A DNA stretch of 64,000 bases. It comes from Anaerocolumna sp. AGMB13025 (GTDB lineage Bacteria; Bacillota; Clostridia; Lachnospirales; Lachnospiraceae). Of the stretch, positions 55,148 through 63,266 are shown in pieces (within the stretch, counting starts at the first letter, position 1; each line of letters starts with the position of its first letter). The stretch lies in assembly GCF_029689925.1 (NCBI RefSeq), contig NZ_CP121445.1:3704501-3768500 (forward strand). The letters are read 5' to 3'. The notes beneath the pieces were generated by a model that was given only the letters and a program-made list of their open reading frames with translations, did not search any database and was not told where the DNA came from. The position numbers were made by a program, and so were the translations under genes.

Positions 55148-56629
55148 TTATAATACCTGAATCCCCTCTTCCTTTAGTTCAGCCAAAACCTCTTTGATTA
55201 AATCCCGTTCATCCATTTTATATTTTACGCCTTTTATTTCCTGATAATCTTCATGACCTTTTCCGGCTAAGATAATAACATCACCTTCCCTGGCATTCTC
55301 AATACAGTAACGAATGGCTTCTTTCCGGTCAATTATGGCAATATACTCACCATTTGCTTTTTTTACACCGGTAATTATATCATTTAATATATCCTGAGGT
55401 TCTTCATTTCTTGGATTATCCGAGGTTACTACGGTAAGGTCGGCAAGCTTTGAGGAGATTTCACCCATTTCAAATCTTCTGAGTTTGGAACGGTTGCCGC
55501 CGCAGCCAAATAAACAGACTAATCGTTTTGGGTGGTATTCCTTTAAGGTTGTGAGAAGACTTTCCAAGCTCATGGCATTATGAGCATAATCAATCATTAA
55601 GGTAAACTTATCTGATATTTCTACCGGTTCGACTCTTCCCTTTACTTTAACAACCTTTAATGCACTTTGAATAATGCCCGCAGGAATATTAAAATGCCTG
55701 CAGATTGCAATTGCCGTAAGGGAATTATATACACTGAATTTACCCGGTACATTGATTTCCACCTCAAAATCCATAAGTCCTACTGCCTGGTATTTTACAC
55801 CCAGATTACCATCTTTGCTGTGTAAATCCACATTAACAGCACGTAAATCCGCTTTTTCTGAAAGTCCATAGGTTTCCAGTTCACAGGTATGATCTTTTAG
55901 TACGTTCCAAACATGGCTATCATCGATATTGGCAATACCCGTTCTGCAATTCTTAAATAAAAGCCCTTTACAAGCCATATATTCCTCAAAATCCTTATGT
56001 TCGGTGGGACTGATATGATCCGGCTCAATATTGGTAAAAATACCGATATCAAAGGTAAAGCCGGCAACACGGTGAAGCATTAACCCCTGTGAGGATACCT
56101 CCATAACTACACTGATACAGCCGGCCTCCACCATTTTATTAAAATATTCCTGAACTATATAAGATTCTGGCGTGGTATTGTCAGCCGGTATCACTTCGTC
56201 ACCTATAATTGCCTCAATGGTACCAATCAGACCGGTTTTAATACCTGCACCTTCCAATATAGAGCGTACCATATAAGTTGTGGTAGTTTTCCCCTTGGTA
56301 CCGGTTATCCCTATGGTCTTAAGTTTTTCGGCTGGGTAACCAAAATAAGCCGCAGACATCTGGGCTAAAGCCAGTCTTGTATCTGCGACGCGAATTACCG
56401 TAACATCTTTTTGCAAAACAATCTCTTTTTCCACAATAATTGCTGCTGCACCTTTTTCAATGACTTCCGGTATAAAATCATGACCATCCTTTACAGCCCC
56501 GGAAATACATACAAAAACAGAACCTTCAATTACTTTTCTGGAATCATAAACCAAGGTGGTAACTTCTTTGTCAGCCTCGCCTGACAAACAGGAATATTCT
56601 GCTCGTTCCAGCAAATATTTTAAATTCAT
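55148..56629 (-). CDS. murE: UDP-MurNAc-L-Ala-D-Glu:meso-DAP ligase MurE
   Basis: MurE adds the third residue of the stem peptide. The 493-aa protein has the P-loop GITGTKGKTTTTYMVRSI, the NIEPDHISPTEHKDFEEYM block, and the specificity motif DNPR in VVTSDNPRNEEPQDI, which is typical of meso-diaminopimelate enzymes rather than lysine ones. GGAGGG precedes ATG. The meso-DAP assignment is by motif only. Confidence 0.96.
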   Translation of the reverse strand: MNLKYLLERAEYSCLSGEADKEVTTLVYDSRKVIEGSVFVCISGAVKDGHDFIPEVIEKGAAAIIVEKEIVLQKDVTVIRVADTRLALAQMSAAYFGYPAEKLKTIGITGTKGKTTTTYMVRSILEGAGIKTGLIGTIEAIIGDEVIPADNTTPESYIVQEYFNKMVEAGCISVVMEVSSQGLMLHRVAGFTFDIGIFTNIEPDHISPTEHKDFEEYMACKGLLFKNCRTGIANIDDSHVWNVLKDHTCELETYGLSEKADLRAVNVDLHSKDGNLGVKYQAVGLMDFEVEINVPGKFSVYNSLTAIAICRHFNIPAGIIQSALKVVKVKGRVEPVEISDKFTLMIDYAHNAMSLESLLTTLKEYHPKRLVCLFGCGGNRSKLRRFEMGEISSKLADLTVVTSDNPRNEEPQDILNDIITGVKKANGEYIAIIDRKEAIRYCIENAREGDVIILAGKGHEDYQEIKGVKYKMDERDLIKEVLAELKEEGIQVL

Positions 56630-56931
56630 AAGAACCCTCCAAAATTGTTACGTATTTATATTATATTACAAATTCCCATCCAAAATATTACTCTGGATGG
56701 GAATTATTCATGACAATAACTACAATATGCCAAATAAAAAGTATCGTTTCCACAGCTTGTTCTGGCCTCGTATATTTCTCCGTTAATTATATAACACGAA
56801 ATATGGCTTGTCAAATTTCTTTTCCTGTAAAAAAATCGTTTCTTTTCCGCTTAACATATGGTTTTCAATTAGTTATATCAGGGTTATGTCAGGAGTATCT
56901 AAAATTATATGGGTCTTATTCCAACTTGTAT
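56630..56931. other. Gap between NUDIX gene and murE, with an inverted repeat
   Basis: The arms 56671-56682 (aattcccatcca) and 56694-56705 (tggatgggaatt) form a perfect 12-bp stem with an 11-base loop. It may end NUDIX transcription, but the following minus-strand T-run is weak (TTTGTAATAT). A possible murE promoter (TTGGAT, 17 bp, TATAAA) would place its -35 in the second arm. The rest of the gap (56706-56931) holds nothing I can support. Confidence 0.55.
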
Positions 56932-57372
56932 TTACTTTATATTTTGTCTGAATTTGCTGATTCTTTCCACAAGTGCAGGCTGAATCAGAGGGTAGGTCAG
57001 ATTCTTTGGGATATCCTCAAAAAAATCGATATATTCCATCTCCATATCCGGTAATTTACCAAATTCCTTTATCTCCGCATAAAAAAGCATTCCATAAGAT
57101 TCCTTAACCTCATAATCTGCTTCCTCCTCCCGATCTACGGAGTAAACACAAACTTTATGTAATTCATAAGAAACAGCACCGGTTTCCTCAACTAATTCTC
57201 TAACTGCGGTTTCACGAATATCCTCGCCCTCTTCTCTATGTCCTCCCGGCACTTCATAAGTGGTTCTGTCTTTGTGTTTGCAGAAAACCCATTTATCCTG
57301 ATATCTGGACACAATAACGGCAAACTTAAGTAATTTATCCTCTATCTCTTCATAAAAATTAACTTTTAACAT
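56932..57372 (-). CDS. NUDIX hydrolase
   Basis: The 146-aa protein carries the Nudix box (GGHREEGEDIRETAVRELVE, ending ETG; the G-x5-E-x7-REUXEE-x-G-U pattern is clear), with the enzyme fold for hydrolysing nucleoside diphosphates linked to other groups. The substrate cannot be told. RBS GAGAGG precedes ATG. It is monocistronic, with an extended -10 promoter and a palindrome just downstream of the start site. Confidence 0.92.
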   Translation of the reverse strand: MLKVNFYEEIEDKLLKFAVIVSRYQDKWVFCKHKDRTTYEVPGGHREEGEDIRETAVRELVEETGAVSYELHKVCVYSVDREEEADYEVKESYGMLFYAEIKEFGKLPDMEMEYIDFFEDIPKNLTYPLIQPALVERISKFRQNIK

Positions 57373-57460
57373 TATATTTTCCTCTCTCTCTTTTGGAGCT
57401 ATTTCAAAAATCTAAACCCTCTATCAGCAGTCTGAATTAGTGGATCCTTTATTATTGGAA

Positions 57461-57477
57461 ACGTCACGATGTGATGT
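57461..57477. promoter_or_regulatory. 17-bp inverted repeat in the NUDIX leader (possible operator)
   Basis: The sequence acgtcac-gat-gtgatgt is an inverted repeat with 6 of 7 matching arm positions. It lies about 10-27 bp after the predicted NUDIX transcription start, a place where a repressor could block elongation. Confidence 0.35.
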
Positions 57478-57493
57478 TTTTATATTTTCTATA

Positions 57494-57504
57494 ATAATAT
57501 CATA
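57494..57504 (-). promoter_or_regulatory. Extended -10 promoter of the NUDIX gene (predicted)
   Basis: The minus strand reads TATGATATTAT, matching the extended -10 pattern, with start near 57487. The 305-bp gap to the divergent zinc-ribbon gene otherwise holds only its promoter. Confidence 0.45.
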
Positions 57505-57634
57505 TTATGGGATTACTTGGAATAGATAATATATTTTTTTGTATAATCCAGACTAAATTTAAGAGTCTATGATTTTTAGGGATGTATTTCTCCTCGGTGT
57601 TTTTATATACTAATTCTTTATAAATCGTCCTGCC

Positions 57635-57645
57635 TATGGTATACT
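57635..57645 (+). promoter_or_regulatory. Extended -10 promoter of the zinc-ribbon gene (predicted)
   Basis: TATGGTATACT (57635-57645) matches the extended -10 pattern; the hexamer 17 bp upstream, TTTATA, is a weak -35. Start would be near 57652, about 26 nt before the ATG. Confidence 0.5.
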
Positions 57646-57677
57646 CACTTTAACAATACTTTAAAGAGGTGTATGTA

Positions 57678-58049
57678 ATGTTTTTTATAATGGGAATTTC
57701 CTCAGGTCAGAAAAAATTAAATTTCCTCCAGACAATGATATGTCTTAAGTGCCAGCAATTTGGCCGATATGAAGTTTTTATGACTTATACTTATTTTAGT
57801 TTGTTTTTCATTCCAATATTCCGGTGGAACCGGGAATTCTTTGTTAAAACTTCCTGCTGTAATACCACCTATTCCATTGATAAGGATCTAGGGAAACGGA
57901 TTCTTAAGGGTGAAGAGGTTACAATCAACGAAGCAGATTTACAGTTATATAATTACAGCAATGATTCAGCGCAACAGGTTTGTCCGGCCTGCGGTTCTTA
58001 CGTTACTTCAGATTTCCTGTATTGCCCGAAATGTGGAACCAGATTATAA
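57678..58049 (+). CDS. Small zinc-ribbon protein of unknown function
   Basis: The 123-aa protein has two cysteine groups. Near the N-terminus CLKC is followed by VKTSCCNTTY, and the C-terminus has CPACGSYVTSDFLYCPKCGT, a classical zinc ribbon. A hydrophobic stretch (YTYFSLFFIPIFRWN) lies between. It resembles uncharacterised clostridial zinc-ribbon proteins. ATG 57678-57680 follows AGAGGTG by six bases; a GTG at 57669 is less likely. It stands alone between NUDIX and lepB genes, so context does not suggest a function. Confidence 0.8.
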   Translation: MFFIMGISSGQKKLNFLQTMICLKCQQFGRYEVFMTYTYFSLFFIPIFRWNREFFVKTSCCNTTYSIDKDLGKRILKGEEVTINEADLQLYNYSNDSAQQVCPACGSYVTSDFLYCPKCGTRL

Positions 58050-58094
58050 AAAGTACTAAGAATATTGCAGTTACTCATGCTACTCATGATGCAT

Positions 58095-58140
58095 AAAAAA
58101 CCCGGGTATGTGCGCAGTTAAAAAACTGTTTATACCCGGG
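58095..58140 (-). terminator. Intrinsic terminator after the second lepB
   Basis: The arms 58101-58109 (cccgggtat) and 58132-58140 (atacccggg) pair, with a nested hairpin (58115-58119 with 58124-58128). On the minus strand it is followed by six Ts. It ends yicC-remA-rpoZ-lepB-lepB transcription and may also slow the converging zinc-ribbon transcript. Confidence 0.88.
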
Positions 58141-58149
58141 ATTAAAGCT

Positions 58150-58794
58150 TTAGTTCTTTATCAGTCCAAACTTTTTGAGAGGCCATATTCTAAGAATAGC
58201 ACGTCCTCCAATATTTTTTCTGGGAACAACTCCTACTTCCTCATAGCGGCTGTCTAAGCTGACTTCCCGGTTATCTCCCATAACAAAATATTCATCCTTG
58301 CCTAACGACAAGGGTTCTTCTGCGATACCGGCAAAGGTAATGGGCTCTTTTCCATAATCTTCTTTCAGTACCTCTCCGTTAATATATATATCTTTGCCTT
58401 TAATTTGAATGGTTTCACCAGGCATACCGATAATTCTCTTGACATAATACTCTTTATTATCCCGACCATGGGGATAAAACACGATAATATCAAATCGTTT
58501 CAACTGGTCTAAATGGTAACTTATTTTCTCCACCATAAGGTGATCCCCGTTATGAAGGGTGTCCTCCATGGAAGGTCCATCAACAATGGTCCTTTGGATT
58601 ACATAAGTTGGTATCAGATATAAACAGGTATATATAATTAACGCATAGACAACAATATCCAACAGCAAAGCGTAAGGTTTACGCTTTTTTTCGGTTTCTA
58701 TGACCTTCTCTGCTCCGTTTTGTACTTCCAGGCTTTCCTGATTCTCAGATTCGGTATTCTCCTGATATTTTTCGGTTTTATTCTCTCCGCTCAT
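58150..58794 (-). CDS. lepB: Type I signal peptidase (second copy)
   Basis: This membrane protease removes signal peptides after translocation. The 214-aa protein has a charged Glu-rich N-terminal tail (about 40 residues), one membrane helix (about 42-65), the catalytic serine in VDGPSMEDTL, the lysine in YYVKRIIGMPGE, and the C-terminal GDNREVSLDSR box. GGGAGA precedes ATG. It lies 30 bp after a paralogue with the same layout. Confidence 0.96.
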   Translation of the reverse strand: MSGENKTEKYQENTESENQESLEVQNGAEKVIETEKKRKPYALLLDIVVYALIIYTCLYLIPTYVIQRTIVDGPSMEDTLHNGDHLMVEKISYHLDQLKRFDIIVFYPHGRDNKEYYVKRIIGMPGETIQIKGKDIYINGEVLKEDYGKEPITFAGIAEEPLSLGKDEYFVMGDNREVSLDSRYEEVGVVPRKNIGGRAILRIWPLKKFGLIKN

Positions 58795-58824
58795 TATTAT
58801 TATCTCCCATTAGTTTTGTATCTC

Positions 58825-59445
58825 TTATTGATGTTTTAATACACCAAATTTATCAAAAGGCCAGACTCTGACCCAGGCACGACCTATGATTGCGCCTCTT
58901 TTCACAGAACCGATACTAAAGTCTCTGCTATCTTTACTGTTATTTCTATTATCGCCTAAAAGAAAATATTCATCCCTGCCTAGAATAATGGGGTCTTTTG
59001 CTATACCGCCATCTGCAATCGGATTATTGCCATAATCTTCATTCAATAACTTTCCGTCTATATAGATATCACTCCCGACAATTTGAATCGTTTCCCCTGG
59101 TAGACCAATTACCCTTTTAATATAATAGGTATCTTTTTCATCACTGTAAGGGCGGAATACCACGATGTCATATCGTTTAGGACTGCCTATTTCATAGGAC
59201 ACTTTCTCAAGTATTAAATGATCTTCATTATGTAGCGTACTTTCCATAGAACTGCCGCTAACCTCAATCTGCTGACCGACAAATTGATGGATTAATAAAA
59301 CGGAAATTATTACAATCACAAAATATATCAGCATATGCATGATTTCTTTTCCGTAATTTGTTTCTTTTTCTTTGACCTCTATAACCTGATCGGTAGGTTT
59401 ATCTTCTGATTCACTTAATTCAGGTCTGTCATTGTTGTCTTCCAT
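58825..59445 (-). CDS. lepB: Type I signal peptidase (first copy)
   Basis: The 206-aa product has an acidic N-terminal tail, a membrane helix (about residues 38-58), the catalytic serine in VSGSSMESTL, the lysine in YYIKRVIGLPGE, and GDNRNNSKDSR. ATG 59443-59445 follows GGAGA. It is the upstream member of a tandem pair that probably arose by duplication; different substrate preferences are possible but not shown by sequence. Confidence 0.96.
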   Translation of the reverse strand: MEDNNDRPELSESEDKPTDQVIEVKEKETNYGKEIMHMLIYFVIVIISVLLIHQFVGQQIEVSGSSMESTLHNEDHLILEKVSYEIGSPKRYDIVVFRPYSDEKDTYYIKRVIGLPGETIQIVGSDIYIDGKLLNEDYGNNPIADGGIAKDPIILGRDEYFLLGDNRNNSKDSRDFSIGSVKRGAIIGRAWVRVWPFDKFGVLKHQ

Positions 59446-59516
59446 AAAGATCTCCAATCTGTGCTATTTTTGACCATAACACAATATATGATAAAGCACT
59501 CCCGCAGGATACTTGT

Positions 59517-59564
59517 AATTAATATGAAAATTCTCAGGTTCCGTTAAAGATTTCCATATTAATT
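59517..59564. other. Long inverted repeat between rpoZ and lepB
   Basis: The arms 59517-59531 (aattaatatgaaaat) and 59550-59564 (atttccatattaatt) pair at 14 of 15 positions around an 18-base loop. No U-run follows on the minus strand, so it is not a classical terminator. It could be an operator or an RNA structure that separates rpoZ and lepB expression. Confidence 0.5.
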
Positions 59565-59623
59565 ATAGATCACACGAAAGTGCTCATTAGAGCTCATTTT
59601 ATCTTTTTAGCAAGAATCCTGTA

Positions 59624-59869
59624 TTATGATTCTTTGGTTTCATCATCGTTAACGATTTTAACTTTTGACTGATATAATTCTTCAACTGCAATGGAAAGAG
59701 GCTTTGCTGAGGTTGCTCTTACCGTAGGTTCAACGCCGTTAATCAGTTGTCTTGCTCTTTTGGCTGTTGCTAATACGATGGAGTATCTACTGTTAACTAC
59801 AGGTTGTTCTCCTGGTTCTACCTCGCTGTTTACGACTTTCATTAAATCTGTATATGATGGATGTAACAT
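59624..59869 (-). CDS. rpoZ: RNA polymerase omega subunit
   Basis: Omega is the small RNA polymerase subunit that aids assembly. The 81-aa product begins MLHPSYTDLMKVVNSEV and carries the conserved block SRYSIVLATAKRARQLI, then KPLSIAVEELYQSKVKI. ATG 59867-59869 follows AAGGAGA by about seven bases; the longer frame from 59893 is rejected. It lies 51 bp after remA; the usual gmk in between is absent. Confidence 0.95.
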   Translation of the reverse strand: MLHPSYTDLMKVVNSEVEPGEQPVVNSRYSIVLATAKRARQLINGVEPTVRATSAKPLSIAVEELYQSKVKIVNDDETKES

Positions 59870-59920
59870 AATGAATCTCCTTCCTTTAAGCAAAATTGCT
59901 TCTCTTATCTATTCTTGGCT

Positions 59921-60193
59921 TTATTCGTTGTAATATACAGCTGCATCGGATTCTTCCCTGACATTTACACGGTTTGCAATGGTTTCCGGAAGTAAAGCGG
60001 ATAAAACCAGATGTCCGCTGTCCGTTACGATTACAGCTTTTGTTTTTCTGCCGCAGGTCGCATCAATTGCAGTACCTGCATCCTTGGCACTTTGTACCAT
60101 CCTTTTTATCGGGGCTGCTTCAGGGCTTATGATGCCGATTATTTTATTCGAATTGACTACATTACCAAATCCAATATTAATTAATCGATTCAA
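59921..60193 (-). CDS. remA: RemA family (DUF370) extracellular matrix/biofilm regulator
   Basis: RemA is a DNA-binding regulator of biofilm matrix genes in Bacillus. The 90-aa protein begins with [20 protein letters not shown] and has [20 protein letters not shown], then [14 protein letters not shown], matching RemA closely. The start is TTG 60191-60193, eight bases after GAGG, an unusual codon. It lies between yicC and rpoZ. Target genes in this organism are unknown. Confidence 0.93.
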   Translation of the reverse strand: MNRLINIGFGNVVNSNKIIGIISPEAAPIKRMVQSAKDAGTAIDATCGRKTKAVIVTDSGHLVLSALLPETIANRVNVREESDAAVYYNE

Positions 60194-60222
60194 TTTCTGT
60201 ACCTCGCTTCGATTTTTATACG

Positions 60223-61101
60223 TTATTCAATATTTTGTATCTGTTCTCTGATCTTTTCAATTTCTGTTTTTAAGTCTATTGCTTTATTGGTTATATTAAT
60301 ATCACTGGCTTTTGATAATATGGTGTTGGCTTCTCTGTTCATCTCCTGAGCTATGAAATCTAACTTTCTTCCGATTTCTTCACCATCTTCCAGGGTATTT
60401 TTCATATTAAGTATATGGCTTCTAAGCCTTACGGTTTCTTCATCCACACAGATTTTATCTGCAAAAACCGTTACTTCGGTGGCTAAAATACTTTCATCCA
60501 GCTTTGTATCACCTAACAGCTCATTGACCTTTGCCGTAAGTTTCTGCCTGTATTCACTAACAATCTGAGGTGATCTTTCTTCAATATAATTGATAAAATC
60601 AACCATACCATCCAGTTTTGCACAAAGATCCTGTTTCAGATTCTGCCCCTCTGCTATTCTGGTCTCTACTAACTGTTCCGCAGCCGTCTTTACTGCTTTC
60701 TCGACTATCTTCCACAATTCCTGCTCATCAATCGTCTGTTCCTCTAAGGTAAATACATCCGGAAATCTGGAAAGGTTTGATACCCGGATATCATTCTCTA
60801 TCTGGAAGGATTCACTCATCTTTGTAAGATATTTTAAATATTCTTTTGCAATATCTTCATTATACTTAACGCAAACATTATTCTCGGTAAAATCTTCGTA
60901 CGTGATAAATACATCAACTTTACCACGTCCTATATACTGCTTTAGTACATTTCTTATACCGGCTTCAAAAAAGCTTAATTTCTTTGGCATCTTAATGGAA
61001 ATGTCACAATATCTGTGGTTCACTGCCTTCATTTCGACAATAATCTTTCGTTCTTCTCCTACTTCTTCACACCTACCGAAGCCAGTCATACTCTTTAACA
61101 T
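60223..61101 (-). CDS. yicC: YicC family endoribonuclease-like protein
   Basis: YicC proteins are conserved in bacteria and a family member has been reported to have endoribonuclease activity. The 292-aa product begins [13 protein letters not shown], the family N-terminus, has [20 protein letters not shown], and ends with [20 protein letters not shown], then [23 protein letters not shown] 61099-61101 is chosen for that reason; the ribosome site is weak. It begins the yicC-remA-rpoZ-lepB-lepB run, from a strong promoter. Confidence 0.95.
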   Translation of the reverse strand: MLKSMTGFGRCEEVGEERKIIVEMKAVNHRYCDISIKMPKKLSFFEAGIRNVLKQYIGRGKVDVFITYEDFTENNVCVKYNEDIAKEYLKYLTKMSESFQIENDIRVSNLSRFPDVFTLEEQTIDEQELWKIVEKAVKTAAEQLVETRIAEGQNLKQDLCAKLDGMVDFINYIEERSPQIVSEYRQKLTAKVNELLGDTKLDESILATEVTVFADKICVDEETVRLRSHILNMKNTLEDGEEIGRKLDFIAQEMNREANTILSKASDINITNKAIDLKTEIEKIREQIQNIE

Positions 61102-61189
61102 ATTCACACGTTCTTTCAATATATAGTTTTATAATGCCAGAATTATTTTATTCGACACACCTCGAAGTCTTTAGCAGGCATTTGAATTA

Positions 61190-61218
61190 ATTATAATTGA
61201 TATACCTCTACAAGTCAA
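61190..61218 (-). promoter_or_regulatory. Sigma-A promoter of yicC (predicted)
   Basis: The minus strand shows TTGACT (61213-61218), a 17-bp spacer and TATAAT (61190-61195). It is back-to-back with the rqcH promoter, the two -35 elements lying about 30 bp apart. Confidence 0.8.
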
Positions 61219-61248
61219 GCCAGCTTATAAAATATGTCAGAAAAATTA

Positions 61249-61277
61249 TTGCTTCTATCACAGTCTGATGTTATACT
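61249..61277 (+). promoter_or_regulatory. Sigma-A promoter of rqcH (predicted)
   Basis: TTGCTT (61249-61254), a 17-bp spacer and TATACT (61272-61277), with TG one base before the -10. The leader to the rqcH ATG is about 93 nt and shows no clear structure. Confidence 0.75.
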
Positions 61278-61376
61278 AATTGGTATTGATAAACAATTAC
61301 AGCAATCAATTAAGATAACCTATGAAGGCAGAATAAAGTGATATTTTGTCCGATTGAACGATAAAGGAGAACTATT

Positions 61377-63134
61377 ATGGCACTTGACGGATTAGTAATA
61401 TCCAATGTAGTTTACGAGTTAAAAGAAAAACTCTTAGACGGCAGAATCAGTAAAATATCCCAGCCCGAGAAAGACGAGCTGGTACTAACCATTAAAAATA
61501 ACCGTGATAATTATAAATTATTTTTATCTGCCAACGCAAGTCTCCCTCTGGTATATCTAACAGAGGAAAGCAAACAAAACCCAATGACTGCCCCAGGTTT
61601 TTGCATGCTGCTTAGAAAGCATTTAAACAGTGCAAGAATTTTAGATATCACACAGCCGGGACTGGAGCGAATTCTTAAGTTTAAAATTGAGCATCTAAAT
61701 GAAATGGGTGACTTATGTGTAAAATATCTGATCTTAGAGGTCATGGGAAAGCATAGCAATATTATCTTCATCGACGAAGATAACACGATTATTGATAGCA
61801 TCAAGCATATCTCCCATTTAGTCAGTTCTGTCAGGGAAGTTCTTCCCGGCAGAGAATATTTTCTGCCACCGGCCGGAGATAAAAAAGACCCCCTGAGCTT
61901 AACTTATGAGGAGTTTGGTGAAAGTGTTTTAAAGAAACCTCTGCCTGTTGGCAAAGCAGTTTATACTTCTCTTACAGGCTTTAGCCCATTAATGGCCAAT
62001 GAAATCTGTCACCGGGCTTCTATTGATTCCGAAATTTCCACCAGTGCCCTGACCGAAGAAGAAGGACTGCATTTATACAAAAATCTGGAACGCCTGATAG
62101 GGGATATTAAAGAGCATAATTATTCTCCCAATATTGTATTTGAAGGCACGACTCCGGTGGAGTTTTCCTGTTTTCCGTTAACCTGCTATTCTGGTCTTAC
62201 CAAAACAGAAACTGCTTCCATCTCTGAGGTTCTGGAATCCTTTTATGCTGTTAAAAATACGGTATCCCGCATCCGTCAGAAATCAGTGGATCTGCGTAAA
62301 GTAGTTTCCAATGCCATTGAACGGAATACAAAAAAATACGAACTACAGTTAAAGCAGTTAAAAGATACGGAAAAAAGAGATAAATATAAAGTATACGGGG
62401 AACTGATTAATACTTATGGTTATAATTTGGAGCCAGGCGCAAAATCCTTAACTGCCCTGAATTATTATACGAATGAGGAAATCACCATTCCACTTGACCC
62501 TACTCTGACCCCGGGCGAAAATGCCAAGGTTTATTTTGACAAATACAACAAATTAAAACGTACCTTTGAAGCCCTGTCTAATTTTATCGAAGAAACCAAG
62601 ATGGATTTAGTTCATCTGGATTCTATCCGTACTTCATTGGATATTGCTTTAGCTGAGGAAGATCTTGTGGAATTAAAAGAAGAATTAATGGAGTATGGAT
62701 ATATTAGACGCCGGTTTACACCTTTAAAAAATGGTGCTAAGAATAAGAAACAAAAAATAACCAGTAAGCCCTTCCACTATATTTCCTCCGATGGTTATCA
62801 TATTTACATCGGCAAAAACAATTATCAGAACGATGAACTTACCTTTAAATTCGCCACAGGCGGAGACTGGTGGTTCCATGCCAAAAAGATACCAGGTTCC
62901 CATGTCGTAGTACAGGCAGGAGGCAGCGAACTTCCTGACAGGACCTTTGAAGAAGCCGCCAGACTGGCTGCCTATTATTCCAAAGGAAGAGATGCCGATA
63001 AGGTGGAAATAGATTATACAGAAAAGAAAAATGTAAAAAAACCAGGCGGCGGAAAGCCCGGATTTGTTGTATATTATACGAATTATTCCATGCTGGTATC
63101 GCCGGATATTACTGGAATTGTTCAGATTTCTTAA
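61377..63134 (+). CDS. rqcH: Ribosome-associated quality control protein RqcH (NFACT/Rqc2 family)
   Basis: RqcH binds stalled 50S-peptidyl-tRNA and recruits tRNA-Ala to add C-terminal alanine tails that mark proteins for degradation. The 585-aa protein has the NFACT-N domain (MALDGLVISNVVYELKEKL), helix-hairpin-helix and coiled-coil middle regions, and the NFACT-R domain with GGDWWFHAKKIPGSHVVVQ, near residue 500. It was formerly annotated as fibronectin-binding protein in clostridia. AAAGGAG precedes ATG. Confidence 0.97.
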   Translation: MALDGLVISNVVYELKEKLLDGRISKISQPEKDELVLTIKNNRDNYKLFLSANASLPLVYLTEESKQNPMTAPGFCMLLRKHLNSARILDITQPGLERILKFKIEHLNEMGDLCVKYLILEVMGKHSNIIFIDEDNTIIDSIKHISHLVSSVREVLPGREYFLPPAGDKKDPLSLTYEEFGESVLKKPLPVGKAVYTSLTGFSPLMANEICHRASIDSEISTSALTEEEGLHLYKNLERLIGDIKEHNYSPNIVFEGTTPVEFSCFPLTCYSGLTKTETASISEVLESFYAVKNTVSRIRQKSVDLRKVVSNAIERNTKKYELQLKQLKDTEKRDKYKVYGELINTYGYNLEPGAKSLTALNYYTNEEITIPLDPTLTPGENAKVYFDKYNKLKRTFEALSNFIEETKMDLVHLDSIRTSLDIALAEEDLVELKEELMEYGYIRRRFTPLKNGAKNKKQKITSKPFHYISSDGYHIYIGKNNYQNDELTFKFATGGDWWFHAKKIPGSHVVVQAGGSELPDRTFEEAARLAAYYSKGRDADKVEIDYTEKKNVKKPGGGKPGFVVYYTNYSMLVSPDITGIVQIS

Positions 63135-63266
63135 TCAGGCATTAAAAGCAGCAGCATTTTGAATCGTATCTATTAAATGTTATATTATTACAAGGCAAAT
63201 GTTTATTAGTTATATTTCCATGGGAGGTATTTGCACAATAAGGTCCTTGTATGTAAGGAGGCATCT

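Noticed and set aside
60590-61126. Plus-strand open frame of 178 codons opposite yicC
   Set aside because: It is antisense to a conserved gene, with no Shine-Dalgarno and no family resemblance; it runs into the divergent promoter region.
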